Source: Teichococcus aestuarii (GTDB taxonomy: Bacteria; Pseudomonadota; Alphaproteobacteria; Acetobacterales; Acetobacteraceae). Taken from it: a stretch of 46,647 bases of DNA. This document shows, in pieces, positions 34,083 to 42,632 of the stretch. A model generated the notes under the pieces. That model did no database searches. It saw nothing but the letters and a program-made list of their open reading frames with translations, and was not told the origin of the DNA. Within the stretch, counting starts at the first letter, position 1. Each line of letters starts with the position of its first letter. The stretch is from positions 1 to 46,647 of the forward strand of contig NZ_PDOA01000025.1 in the NCBI RefSeq assembly GCF_003116135.1, read 5' to 3'. A program made the position numbers and the translations under genes.

Positions 34083-34484
34083 ATGCACGCAAAAGCCATT
34101 GTCAGTACGCACCCAGATGTAAAAGGCAATACGAACGACGCACTTATCCTCTGTATCGAGGAATGTTACTCGTGCGCTCAAACATGCACCTCCTGTGCCG
34201 ATGCCTGCCTCGGCGAAAAAATGCTTGAGCAGCTGACCCAGTGCATCCGTCTCAACCTGGACTGCGCCGACGTTTGCGCGGCGACCGGATCCATCGCGAC
34301 GCGGCGAACGGGTTCAAACGAGCAGCTGATCAAGCAGATGCTGATTTCTTGTGAAATGGCCTGCCGCCTCTGCGGTGAGGAATGCGCGCGCCACGCCAGC
34401 CACCATGAGCACTGCCGAATCTGCGCTGAGTCCTGCGCCCGCTGCGCGCAGGCGTGCCAGGAGGCGGCTCGCAGCATTGCGTGA
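34083..34484 (+). CDS. Four-helix copper-storage protein (Csp-type, 18 cysteines)
   Basis: 133 aa from ATG 34083 with AGGAGA upstream; the longer frame from 34023 lacks a good start. Cys-rich helices: ILCIEECYSCAQTCTSCADAC, QCIRLNLDCADVC, LISCEMACRLCGEEC and CRICAESCARCAQACQEA. That is 18 Cys, matching the four-helix-bundle copper-storage proteins (Csp; DUF326-like) that bind many Cu(I) ions. No signal peptide, so it is the cytosolic Csp3-like form. Flanked by nothing obviously co-transcribed. Confidence 0.88.
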   Translation: MHAKAIVSTHPDVKGNTNDALILCIEECYSCAQTCTSCADACLGEKMLEQLTQCIRLNLDCADVCAATGSIATRRTGSNEQLIKQMLISCEMACRLCGEECARHASHHEHCRICAESCARCAQACQEAARSIA

Positions 34485-34725
34485 TGAGCAGCGCCCGGCC
34501 ACCCGCATGGAACGTGCCCAGAGTTGCGGTTGAGTCCGCCGCATGGATGCGCGCGGGGTGTGCTGGAAGTGCCCTGTCTCCCTCGACGGTGACCGCCCGA
34601 GGTCCAGATTTCGGCAAGAAACGAGCCTCGAGGGCACATACAGAGCGGATCGACTGCCACGCTGGAGGGGGGAGTACCCAGCCTCCTGAGCTAACGGGCG
34701 AACATTATCCTTCACGGAGGTCATT

Positions 34726-36234
34726 ATGCGCTTTGCGAACCTGAATTCTAGCGCCGTTTCCTTCCTGTCCTTCCTGGGAGACTTCGCCGCAGAGGCCGAA
34801 CGGCGCGTAAGTGGTGGGCTGCATCTCGACTTCCACAGCGATGACACGTTTTACGATCTCGCTGTGGGGGGGCGCGCGGGCGACGAGATTGGAGCCAGCA
34901 GCGGTATCAACTATTCCTGGGGTTTGGGCGGTAGCGACCGCTTGGGCGGCGGTGAGCGGGATGATGTGCTTCATGGAGATAAGGGCGCGGACCTCATCTC
35001 GGCAGGCATGGGCGCCGACGAGGTCGAGGGCGGTGCCGGGAATGACACCCTGTACGGAGGGCCCGGCGCTGACGTCGTGCGCGGCGGACCCGGCGACGAC
35101 TACCTCGACGAGGGCGAAGGCCACAGCACCGTTGATGGAGAGGAAGGCGACGACACCCTGGTCGGCGGCGGGGGACCCGATGCCTTCATGGTCAGTCCGA
35201 TGAGCGGCAACGACGTAATAAAGGACTTCACCCCGGGTCCAGGGATGTTCGACCATCTTGCGATCATGGGCGACCTGCGATGGGAGAACCTGTCCTTCGA
35301 CGACACGACCGATGGTGTGCGGGTGAGCTGGGAGGGTGGCTCTGTCCTGCTGGAAGGGGTGATCAAGTCCGATCTCGCGCAGGACGACTTTATGTTCGCG
35401 GACTCGCCGGATCTGCCTCTTCCTGCCGCGCGGATCCCCGACGGACCGACCGCTGAGCGGGCGACCCCGAGCGTGGCGGGCCCGGAAGTCGCCGGTGATG
35501 AGGAGACCGGCAGATTATTCGACTTCTTTGCCGACATCTTTTTCTCATCCCGTACGCTGACCTTCGACTTCGACGAGTACGCGGTGACACGAGGCACTGG
35601 TTCTGACGACGTGCTCAGCGGGACGGGGCTATCGGACAGCGTCTTCGGCCTCGGGGGTAACGACGACATTTCGGCATTGGGAGGTGACGACCACGTACAG
35701 GGCGATGACGGCAACGATACGCTGGATGGTGGTGACGGTCGGGACCGCGTCGTCGGCGGCACCGGAGATGACCAGATGGCGGGCGGCAATGAGTCCGACG
35801 AACTGATGGGCGGCGCTGGGAACGACTACCTCGATGAGGGGGTGGCTCACGGCATGCTCGAAGGCGGCATGGGCGACGATACCCTCGTCGGCGGTGCGGG
35901 CGCCGATGCCTTCATCGTATCGCACGATAGCGGAAATGACGAGGTGCTGGACTTCCTTGCCACAGGGGACGCTCAGGGCGCGTTCGACCACATCGCCTTC
36001 GTGGGCATTCGGGCAGACGACGTGATGGTCCAGGATACCGACCGTGGTGCTCTTGTGAGCTGGGACGTTGATGGCGTCGGTGGATCGGACGGATCCATTA
36101 TGCTGGTCGGGGTGCCACTGGCTGATCTGAGGCAGAGCGACTTCATGTTTGGCGACGCGCCACAGTTCGTCGATGGGGTGAGTGACATCGGGTCCTGGTA
36201 CATCTTCCCGGACAACTCAGGGGCAATTGCCTGA
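34726..36234 (+). CDS. RTX / hemolysin-type calcium-binding repeat protein
   Basis: 502 aa from ATG 34726 with CACGGAGGT before it. Two blocks of GGxGxDxLxG nonapeptides: first about residues 65-145 (GGAGNDTLYGGPGADVVRGG, GDDYLDEGEGHSTVDGEEGD), second about 295-400 (GTGLSDSVFGLGGNDDISAL, GGDDHVQGDDGNDTLDGGDG). Each block is followed by a similar domain (DFTPGPGMFDHLAI and DFLATGDAQGAFDHIAF, ending DDFMF/SDFMF). The protein is an internal duplication. RTX proteins fold on binding extracellular calcium and are exported by type I secretion; no exporter gene is here, though a C-terminal uncleaved signal is usual. Role unknown in a copper island. Confidence 0.85.
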   Translation: MRFANLNSSAVSFLSFLGDFAAEAERRVSGGLHLDFHSDDTFYDLAVGGRAGDEIGASSGINYSWGLGGSDRLGGGERDDVLHGDKGADLISAGMGADEVEGGAGNDTLYGGPGADVVRGGPGDDYLDEGEGHSTVDGEEGDDTLVGGGGPDAFMVSPMSGNDVIKDFTPGPGMFDHLAIMGDLRWENLSFDDTTDGVRVSWEGGSVLLEGVIKSDLAQDDFMFADSPDLPLPAARIPDGPTAERATPSVAGPEVAGDEETGRLFDFFADIFFSSRTLTFDFDEYAVTRGTGSDDVLSGTGLSDSVFGLGGNDDISALGGDDHVQGDDGNDTLDGGDGRDRVVGGTGDDQMAGGNESDELMGGAGNDYLDEGVAHGMLEGGMGDDTLVGGAGADAFIVSHDSGNDEVLDFLATGDAQGAFDHIAFVGIRADDVMVQDTDRGALVSWDVDGVGGSDGSIMLVGVPLADLRQSDFMFGDAPQFVDGVSDIGSWYIFPDNSGAIA

Positions 36235-36239
36235 TAAGC

Positions 36240-36283
36240 CACCCCGGCATTCTTTAGGTAACTCTTTGAGGAATGCCGGGGTG
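36240..36283 (+). terminator. Terminator-like stem-loop after the RTX gene
   Basis: CACCCCGGCATTC (36240-36252) pairs with GAATGCCGGGGTG (36271-36283), a perfect 13-bp stem with an 18-nt loop, starting 6 nt after the TGA. No T-run, but strong. The following 36284-36547 holds no recognised gene. Confidence 0.6.
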
Positions 36284-36547
36284 AGCCGGTGCGAGGCCGT
36301 TTAGGGGCTTCTTCATCTCGTTGAAATATCTTGTCGCGCTCTGGCAAGCCGGCTGCAATGCGCGTCCTCCATCTTGGCTGTGTCAGTCGGCATCGCTGAC
36401 TGCGCAAGGATGGAGGATCTAATGCTCGTCCGCACCGAAAGTCCGGAGCTGCTGGGGTCGGAAATCCTACACAACGGGGCCAAATCGCAGCCCACCAAGC
36501 TAAGCGAAACCTCCCCGCTTCATCACACAGGAACAGGAGTCCAGCAC

Positions 36548-36874
36548 ATGAAAACCTTCACAGTCCTCGCTTTGTCCATAATCCTGGCGTCCGGTGCCGC
36601 CATCGCACATGAGACCGGCAGCGTGAGCGCTGCGCCAGCAACGAGCGCACAAAGCGGCGTGAGCACGGCTCCGACAATGAGCGCGCAAAGTGGGGTAAGC
36701 ACGGCGCCTACGCCGCGCGCGCCGAGCGGAGTAACCATCGATCAGGGCGCCGGAGTCCCCGGCCGCTCAGCCTTCGAAGCCGCTCCTCACCCGACCACCC
36801 CGCACCCGCACGGTCCCGATAATCCGCAGGCGGGTACGCCCGGCACTCAGGACCCGTCGCAGCTTGGTCGCTGA
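36548..36874 (+). CDS. Small secreted low-complexity protein
   Basis: 108 aa from ATG 36548, with CAGGAG upstream. Signal peptide MKTFTVLALSIILASGAAIA, then repeated Ser/Thr/Ala segments (SAQSGVSTAPT twice, then PRAPSGV) and a His/Pro-rich end (APHPTTPHPHGPDNPQ). The mature protein would be disordered. Could be a periplasmic metal-buffering or linker protein. An earlier start at 36422 in the same frame would remove the signal peptide. Confidence 0.55.
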   Translation: MKTFTVLALSIILASGAAIAHETGSVSAAPATSAQSGVSTAPTMSAQSGVSTAPTPRAPSGVTIDQGAGVPGRSAFEAAPHPTTPHPHGPDNPQAGTPGTQDPSQLGR

Positions 36875-36973
36875 CCCGAGCTAGATTGCAACTTGCGTGA
36901 GCGGACCTGCCGCAGCGAAGCTGGGGCAGGTTCTCCATAGCGGGCGCGTGCAGGGCGTCGATGGGTTCACGCC

Positions 36974-37194
36974 GAACTGCTAACAGCCGAGCGCACGCTC
37001 CCTGTCCACCTTTACGACGGGGGCGGAAAGCCCGTGCCCTAGTGGGGACGGGTCAGGCGCGCCAAGTCGTCCAGCTCACGCGGAGTGCCGAGAACGTGCT
37101 AACCGGAACGGCGTGGACCCTGGTGGCGCGGGGGACGGCGCTCACCTCGCACTTCAAGGCGCCCGCGGGCCGCAGCGGCCAGGCGAGGTTCTGA
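36974..37194 (+). pseudogene. Decayed periplasmic protein fragment
   Basis: One frame reads ELLTAERTLPVHLYDGGGKP then a stop; in another frame the text continues as QARQVVQLTRSAENVLTGTA, WTLVARGTALTSHFKAPAGR and SGQARF before TGA at 37194. Together they look like the end of a secreted beta-sandwich protein ('LYLYDG.GKPV ... ARF') seen before RND adaptors. A frameshift separates the halves and the start is lost. The rest of 36875-37359 shows nothing. Confidence 0.35.
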
Positions 37195-37359
37195 GGCAGT
37201 CTCCTGTGGTCGCCAGTGCTCCTTCGGGTTTCTGCTTCTCGTCATCGCTTGTGGGTGGCTGTTACCGATGGTCCTCTCGGCCGGAGGCACGTGCCCGCAG
37301 GACCAGCCGCCCTGGCGATCGGCGGTCCGTTCTCCTGACTGATCACCGGGGGAAGGCCG

Positions 37360-38388
37360 TCACTTAACGCCACGAACAAGCCTGAGGAAAACCTCCTCGA
37401 GGTCGGGCTGCCGCGTTGTCACGCCAGTGATCCGGAGGCCAGCCGAGCGCGCCTCGCCGAGGACCCGGTCCACAACCTCGCTTCCTTGCGCGTAGCGGAA
37501 CACCAAGCACTGCGGTGTGGCCAGCATTGCCCCCAGCGCGCGCAGCTCGTTCGGTATGGCAGAAAGAGGTGCGGCAACGTCGACGAGCAGCTCCTGATCC
37601 TCCACCCCACGAAGCAAGGCGTCGGTCGTGTCGTTCGCAACGATCTGCCCATCGGCCAGAATGGCGATGCGGTCGCAGAGCGCTTCGGCTTCCTGGAGGT
37701 AGTGCGTCGTCAGGAGGATCGTGGTGCCGCGGCGGTTGAGCAGCCGGGCGTACTCCCAGAGCTGCTGTCGCAGCGCGACGTCGACACCGGCTGTCGGCTC
37801 GTCGAGGACGAGGACCGGCGGGTTATGGACCAGCGCCTTTCCAATCATGAGGCGCCGCCGCATGCCCCCGGACAGGCTGCGGGCGGGCGCCGTCGCCTTG
37901 TCGGCCAGGCCAAGGACCTCGAGCAATTCGTCGGTGCGCCGAGCGGCCTTGGGAATGCCGAACAGCCCCGCTTGCAGCTCGAGGGCAGCCCGCGCCGGGA
38001 AGTAGGGATCGAGCGTGAGCTCCTGCGGGACAACGCCGATGGCGGCGCGGGCCGTCCGGGGCTGCTCGTCGATGTCAACGCCCCAGACTCGCGCCGTCCC
38101 GCCTGATTTTCGCACCAGCCCAGCGATGATGTTGATGAGGGTCGACTTTCCGGCACCGTTCGGCCCGAGCAGACCGAAGATGCTGCCGCGGGGGATGGTT
38201 AGGCTCACCCTCTTGAGGGCGTGCTTGGCCGCCCGGCCTCCTGCTCCCGGATAGACCTTCTCGAGACCGTTTACCTCGATCGCGGCCGTGGGTTCATCGA
38301 CCTCCGCCATGACTAGAGGTCGGCTCGGATGCAGGGCTTCCGGCGGTGCGATGTCGCTCATGCGACTTGGCTCCATCCGGGTATTCAC
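37360..38388 (-). CDS. ABC exporter ATP-binding protein (copy 2, intact)
   Basis: 342 aa from GTG 38388, which overlaps the permease stop (GTGA). DrrA/NodI-type: Walker [22 protein letters not shown]-loop GVVPQELTL, signature RSLSGGMRRRLMIGK, Walker B VLVLDEPTAGVD and switch His in TILLTTHYLQEAEAL. C-terminal accessory domain LVFRYAQGSEVVDRVLGEAR. Powers the ABC-2 permease encoded just upstream. ATG 38376 is an alternative start. Corresponds to the pseudogene at 13621, which lacks the start, one Trp and one Gln of this copy. Confidence 0.92.
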   Translation of the reverse strand: MNTRMEPSRMSDIAPPEALHPSRPLVMAEVDEPTAAIEVNGLEKVYPGAGGRAAKHALKRVSLTIPRGSIFGLLGPNGAGKSTLINIIAGLVRKSGGTARVWGVDIDEQPRTARAAIGVVPQELTLDPYFPARAALELQAGLFGIPKAARRTDELLEVLGLADKATAPARSLSGGMRRRLMIGKALVHNPPVLVLDEPTAGVDVALRQQLWEYARLLNRRGTTILLTTHYLQEAEALCDRIAILADGQIVANDTTDALLRGVEDQELLVDVAAPLSAIPNELRALGAMLATPQCLVFRYAQGSEVVDRVLGEARSAGLRITGVTTRQPDLEEVFLRLVRGVK

Positions 38389-39194
38389 TGCCGAAGGCGC
38401 CAGCCGGAGGCGAGCAGTCGGTGGCAGAGAATACCAAGGAGAATGTTGACAACGAGGACCACAAGGATCCCCACGAGGGGGGGTGCCTCCGAGTGACCCG
38501 TGATGCCGTACCGAAAGCCGTTCACAAGGTAGAAGACGGGGTCAAGGTAGGCGATGGAGCGAAACGGCTCGGGCAGGGTGCTGACGGCGTAGAAGGTACC
38601 CGAGAGCAGCGTTAACGGCGCAATAACGAAGTTTGTGACGGCCGCCTGGTGGTCCATCTTCTGCGCCCAGAGCCCGCCCACGACGCCGAGTAGCGAGAAC
38701 GCCAGGGCGCCGCCGACGGCGTAGAACAGGCAGAGGACCGGGTTCGCGAGCGGCAGTGACACGAAGAGCGCGGCGGCGAGGACGGTCAGCATGCCGACCA
38801 CGAGGCCGCGTGTGACGCCTCCGAGTGCCAGTCCGGCCAGGAACTCTCCCGGCCCGAGCGGAGCAAGGAGCAGGTCGACGATGTTGCCCTGGACCTTGGC
38901 GACGAGGAGGGACGAGGAGGTGTTGGCGAAGGCATTTTGGAGGACCGCCATCATCACGAGGCCCGGGGCGATGAAGACGAGGTACGACACGCCGCCCAGT
39001 GCCGGAGCGTGGCGGCCGAGCGCGACACCGAAGACTGTCAGGAAGAGCAGCGCGCTAACCACTGGGCCGCCGACCGTCTGCGCGGCCACAGCAAGGAAGC
39101 GCTGGACCTCGCGCCGGTAAAGGGTGGCTACCCCGATCCAGTTCACGCCTTCCATCCGCAGCCTTGAAGTCGTCAGAGTAGCCTCCTGTGTCAT
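38385..39194 (-). CDS. ABC-2 type transporter permease (copy 2)
   Basis: 269 aa from ATG 39194; ATG 39155 (MEGVNWIGVATLYRREV) is a shorter choice with AGGAGG 30 nt upstream only. Six hydrophobic segments, with landmarks FLAVAAQTVGGPVVSALLFL, NIVDLLLAPLGPGEFLAGL, FALLGV-like ALAFSLLGVVGGLWAQKMDH and FYAVSTLPEPFRSIAYLDPV. It forms an exporter with the following ATPase. A CueR-type promoter at 39255-39282 implies copper induction. Substrate unknown; possibly copper-related. Confidence 0.9.
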   Translation of the reverse strand: MTQEATLTTSRLRMEGVNWIGVATLYRREVQRFLAVAAQTVGGPVVSALLFLTVFGVALGRHAPALGGVSYLVFIAPGLVMMAVLQNAFANTSSSLLVAKVQGNIVDLLLAPLGPGEFLAGLALGGVTRGLVVGMLTVLAAALFVSLPLANPVLCLFYAVGGALAFSLLGVVGGLWAQKMDHQAAVTNFVIAPLTLLSGTFYAVSTLPEPFRSIAYLDPVFYLVNGFRYGITGHSEAPPLVGILVVLVVNILLGILCHRLLASGWRLRQ

Positions 39195-39254
39195 GCCGAA
39201 TGCTGATGCGCGAGCATGTACTGTAGGGAGCGAAATCGCCCAGTCCGGAGTATC

Positions 39255-39282
39255 CAGCGCTTTCCCGATGTGGGAAGGTCAA
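39255..39282 (-). promoter_or_regulatory. CueR-type operator/promoter of ABC exporter copy 2
   Basis: Minus strand TTGACCTTCCCACATCGGGA followed by AAGCGC, with the -35 at 39282-39277. The dyad TTCCC-ACATC-GGGAA matches the copA operator design. The transcript would start near 39245, about 50 nt before the permease ATG. Confidence 0.75.
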
Positions 39283-39378
39283 GCGGGCCCGCCTTCAACC
39301 ATTCGGCTATGCGGCCGATTTAGGAAGCGCTAGTCAGGCCAGCAAACATGGTCACCCTCACGGAGCCTCGTTGAAGGT

Positions 39379-39792
39379 TCAGCCAGCGCTAGGGGCGAGC
39401 GCCTCAATAATGCGGCACTCTGACACGCTGCCGTGGCGGCATTGGCTGATGAGGGCGTCCAATTCCTGGCGCAGGGCCTGGAGGTCAGCAATCTTCCGGT
39501 CCACCTCATCCAGGTGCTCGCGAGCGATAAGGTCTACGGCATCGCAGGAACGGTCTCGATCCTCTGCAAGGTCGAGAAGGGCACGGATCTGATCCAGCGA
39601 GAAGCCGAGATCCCGGGCACGCCGGATGAAGCTTAGACGGCCGAGATGGGCCTCCGCATAGGTGCGATAGTTCCCAGCACTGCGCGCGGGTGCCGGAAGC
39701 AGCCCAACCCGCTCATACCAGCGGATCGTCTCCACCTTCGTGCCCGTGGCTTTGGCCAGGGCACCAATGTTCAGCGAGTTTTCCGCGGCCAT
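39379..39792 (-). CDS. MerR-family Zn/Cd/Pb-responsive regulator (ZntR/CadR-like)
   Basis: 137 aa from ATG 39792; the longer frame to 39936 crosses the divergent promoter. DNA-binding domain NIGALAKATGTKVETIRWYE, RVGLLPAPARSAGNYRTYAE. Linker helix REHLDEVDRKIADLQALRQE. Metal ligands: Cys in DRDRSCDAVDL and the C-terminal loop QCRHGSVSECRIIEALAP (Cys, His, Cys), the divalent-metal pattern of ZntR/CadR/PbrR. Divergent from the ZntA ATPase across a shared MerR-type promoter, which it should activate when bound to Zn, Cd or Pb. Confidence 0.88.
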   Translation of the reverse strand: MAAENSLNIGALAKATGTKVETIRWYERVGLLPAPARSAGNYRTYAEAHLGRLSFIRRARDLGFSLDQIRALLDLAEDRDRSCDAVDLIAREHLDEVDRKIADLQALRQELDALISQCRHGSVSECRIIEALAPSAG

Positions 39793-39796
39793 TCCC

Positions 39797-39827
39797 TTGA
39801 CCCTGTAGTGACTACAGGGTCCATGTA
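39797..39827 (+). promoter_or_regulatory. MerR-type promoter/operator of zntA
   Basis: TTGACC (39797-39802) and CATGTA (39822-39827) are 19 bp apart, the overlong spacing of MerR-family promoters. Perfect dyad GACCCTGTAGT (39799-39809), centre G, ACTACAGGGTC (39811-39821). It begins 7 bp from the start of the divergent regulator. Confidence 0.85.
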
Positions 39828-39880
39828 AGGAGCCGAGGTGCCCCGTCGCAAGCCACGGGGATCCATCCCAGACGGGGAAG

Positions 39881-42085
39881 GTGGCGGTGATGGCTGATAT
39901 GGAAGTCAAGGACGCGGGCGCCAGAACGCCATCCACCCTGCGCTACCGGGTCGAGGGCATGGACTGCCCGTCCTGTGCCGGAAAGATCGAGACCGCTGTC
40001 GGGCGCCTCGGAGGCGCTGAGGACATCCGCGTCAACTACCACGCCCAGGTTCTGACCTTTCGGCTGGATGAGGCGGCCACGCCGCGCACGGCTGTCGAGG
40101 AGCAGATCCGCAGGCTCGGCTACGGCGTTGCCCCGGTCGAAGCGCCGGGGGTGGTCGCCGGCGAGCCCGCCACAGACGTTGCAGACGAGGGGCGCGGCCG
40201 CAGTCGCCAACCCTGGTGGAAGGGCGCCAAGGCCCGTCTGGCCGCTACGATCGGCGTCCTGACGGTTGCTGGGTTTGCGGTTACCCTCGCCGTCCCCTCG
40301 CTGGACCATTTGGCCTACTTGCCCGCCGCCCTGCTTGGCCTCGCCTTTTTCGGTAGGAAGGCCATCGCCGCCGCGCGCGCTGGGTCACCCTTCAGCATTG
40401 AAATGCTGATGTCGATCGCAACGGTCGGGGCAATCCTCATTGGCGCGACCTCCGAGGCGGCCACCGTCGTCGTCCTGTTCACCATTGGTGAACTGCTGGA
40501 GGGCGTCGCCGCCAACCGGGCGCGGTCGGGCATCGAGGCGCTCGGCGCCCTGGTGCCGCGAACCGCCCTGCTGATCGAGAACGGAACGGCGCGCGAAGTG
40601 CCGGCCGCCAGTCTGAAGGTCGGCGACCTCGTCCTTGTCCGCCCAGGTGATCGCGTCTCAGCCGACGGCGAGGTGGCCGAGGGGGAGTCCGAGGTCGACG
40701 AGAGCCCGGTGACCGGGGAGTCCGTGCCGGTGGCCAAGGCCGAGGGCGCCTCGGTCTTCGCGGGCAGCATCAACGTCTCCGGCGCACTGCAGGTCCGGGT
40801 GACGAAGCCAGCCTCGGACAACACCATCGCCCGCATCATCCGGCTGGTGGAGGAGGCGCAGGACGCCAAGGCGCCTACCGCCCGCTTCATCGAGCGCTTC
40901 TCAGCCATCTACACGCCGATCGCAGTCGCCGTCGCGGCCCTGGTGGCTGTCGCGCCGCCGCTTTTGCTTGGCGCGGACTGGGGCACCTGGATCTACCGCG
41001 GTCTGGCGCTGCTGCTGGTCGCCTGCCCCTGCGCCCTCGTCCTTTCGACGCCTGCAGCCATCGCCTCCGGCTTGGCGGTCGGCACGCGGCGCGGCCTGCT
41101 GGTCAAGGGCGGCGGTGCCCTGGAGGCCATCGGCCGGATCCGCACTGTCGCTTTCGACAAGACCGGCACCTTGACCGAGGGGCGCCCGCGCGTCACCGAC
41201 GTCCTCGCCCTCTCCGGCTCGGAGCGGACCATGCTCGGCCTCGCCGCCGCCGTGGAGAACGGGTCCAGTCATCCCCTCGGCCGCGCCATCCTGGAGCGGG
41301 CGGAGGCAGACGATATCCCACTGCGCCCGGCCAAGGATGCCCGGGCTATCCCGGGCATGGCCGTGGAGGCCGTCGTCACCGGCAAGCGCGTGACTGTCGG
41401 CTCGCCCTCCTATGCCACGAAGCAGGCGCCGCTGCCGGGGGACGCGGACCGGGTCATTGCGGATTGGGAGCAGCAAGGAAAAACCGTGGTGGTCGTCTCC
41501 GTGGACGGCGCGGCCACTGGCCTCATCGCGGTGCGTGACCAGCCGCGGGCGGACGCCGCCGCGGGCATCCGGGCCCTTGATGCCCTGGGCGTCGAAACCG
41601 TCATGCTGACCGGCGACAACATCCGCACGGGGCAAGCTATTGCCGGAGCGCTCGGCCTCAAGGTGCAGGCGGGGCTGCTACCCGAGGACAAGCTGCGCGA
41701 GATCGGCGCCCTCAAGGCGAAGGCGCCCGTCGCCATGGTTGGCGATGGCATCAACGACGCGCCTGCGCTGGCCGCCGCCTCGGTCGGCATCGCCATGGGC
41801 GGCGGGACCGACGTCGCCCTGGAGACCGCGGACGCTGCGCTGCTGAACAGCCGCGTCGTGGACGTCGCCGCCCTGATCGGCCTGTCGCGCGCGACGCTGG
41901 CTAACATCCACCAGAACGTCGCGATCGCCCTCGGCCTGAAGGCGGTCTTCCTGGTGACGACGGTGGTCGGGGTGACCGGTCTCTGGCCCGCCGTCCTGGC
42001 CGATACCGGGGCCACGGTGCTGGTGACGCTGAACGCCCTTCGGCTGCTCGGGTACCGGTTCCAGGGAGGGGTAGCGCGTGGCTGA
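39881..42085 (+). CDS. zntA: ZntA-type P1B ATPase (Zn2+/Cd2+/Pb2+ export)
   Basis: 734 aa from GTG 39881 or ATG 39890. One HMA domain: VEGMDCPSCAGKIETAVGRL (about residues 25-90). Then membrane helices, TGESVPVAK actuator loop, LLLVACPCALVLSTPAAIA (CPC transport motif), [15 protein letters not shown] phosphorylation site, SSHPLGRA, and AMVGDGINDAPALAAASVGI. The last helix ends in a Asp-containing GLWPAVLADTGATVLVTLNA, typical of the Zn/Cd/Pb group. Exports divalent metal from the cytosol. The start of lspA overlaps its end by 8 bases. Confidence 0.92.
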   Translation: MAVMADMEVKDAGARTPSTLRYRVEGMDCPSCAGKIETAVGRLGGAEDIRVNYHAQVLTFRLDEAATPRTAVEEQIRRLGYGVAPVEAPGVVAGEPATDVADEGRGRSRQPWWKGAKARLAATIGVLTVAGFAVTLAVPSLDHLAYLPAALLGLAFFGRKAIAAARAGSPFSIEMLMSIATVGAILIGATSEAATVVVLFTIGELLEGVAANRARSGIEALGALVPRTALLIENGTAREVPAASLKVGDLVLVRPGDRVSADGEVAEGESEVDESPVTGESVPVAKAEGASVFAGSINVSGALQVRVTKPASDNTIARIIRLVEEAQDAKAPTARFIERFSAIYTPIAVAVAALVAVAPPLLLGADWGTWIYRGLALLLVACPCALVLSTPAAIASGLAVGTRRGLLVKGGGALEAIGRIRTVAFDKTGTLTEGRPRVTDVLALSGSERTMLGLAAAVENGSSHPLGRAILERAEADDIPLRPAKDARAIPGMAVEAVVTGKRVTVGSPSYATKQAPLPGDADRVIADWEQQGKTVVVVSVDGAATGLIAVRDQPRADAAAGIRALDALGVETVMLTGDNIRTGQAIAGALGLKVQAGLLPEDKLREIGALKAKAPVAMVGDGINDAPALAAASVGIAMGGGTDVALETADAALLNSRVVDVAALIGLSRATLANIHQNVAIALGLKAVFLVTTVVGVTGLWPAVLADTGATVLVTLNALRLLGYRFQGGVARG

Positions 42086-42632
42086 GGGCGAACCTGAAGC
42101 GGAAGCTCAGCGGCCATCCGGAACGCGCCCTGCTTGGGTTTGGGGTGTGGCCACGGCCCTGCTCGCGCTGGTCTTGGACCAAGGCACGAAATGGTGGGTG
42201 CTGACCGAGCTCATGGACCCGCCCCGGCTCATTCCGGTTTCGTCCTTCTTCAACCTGACGCTGGGCTGGAACCGGGGCGTCAGCTTCGGCCTGCTGTCAG
42301 CGGACCATCCCGCCCTGCCGTGGCTTCTGTCGTCCCTGGCCCTGTCCGTCGTCGCTGGCTTGATTGTCTGGATGGCACGCGACGGGCGTCCTTGGATGGC
42401 TGCGTCGGTCGGGTTCATCGGCGGGGGTGCGCTGGGCAACGTCGTGGACCGCCTGCGGCACGGCGCCGTGACGGACTTCCTCGACTTTCACGCGGCCGGG
42501 TATCACTGGCCCGCCTTCAACCTTGCTGACAGTGCCATCTTTGTGGGCGTCGCCATGCTGCTCTTGGTCGGCGGGAAGAACGAAGCGACGGGCGCTGGGA
42601 CTCGTGACCCGGTCCTGAGAGCAGAGCCGTGA
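42078..42632 (+). CDS. lspA: Lipoprotein signal peptidase II (LspA), resistance-island copy
   Basis: 184 aa from GTG 42078. Four helices; the catalytic aspartates are in GGALGNVVDRLRHGAVTDFL and HWPAFNLADSAIFVGVAML, and LTLGWNRGVSFGLL is the conserved Asn-Arg-Gly block. Cleaves prolipoprotein signals in the inner membrane. An accessory lspA after a zinc/cadmium ATPase is common in mobile metal-resistance islands; what lipoprotein it serves is unclear. The end overlaps ccdA by four bases (GTGA). Confidence 0.9.
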   Translation: MAEGEPEAEAQRPSGTRPAWVWGVATALLALVLDQGTKWWVLTELMDPPRLIPVSSFFNLTLGWNRGVSFGLLSADHPALPWLLSSLALSVVAGLIVWMARDGRPWMAASVGFIGGGALGNVVDRLRHGAVTDFLDFHAAGYHWPAFNLADSAIFVGVAMLLLVGGKNEATGAGTRDPVLRAEP

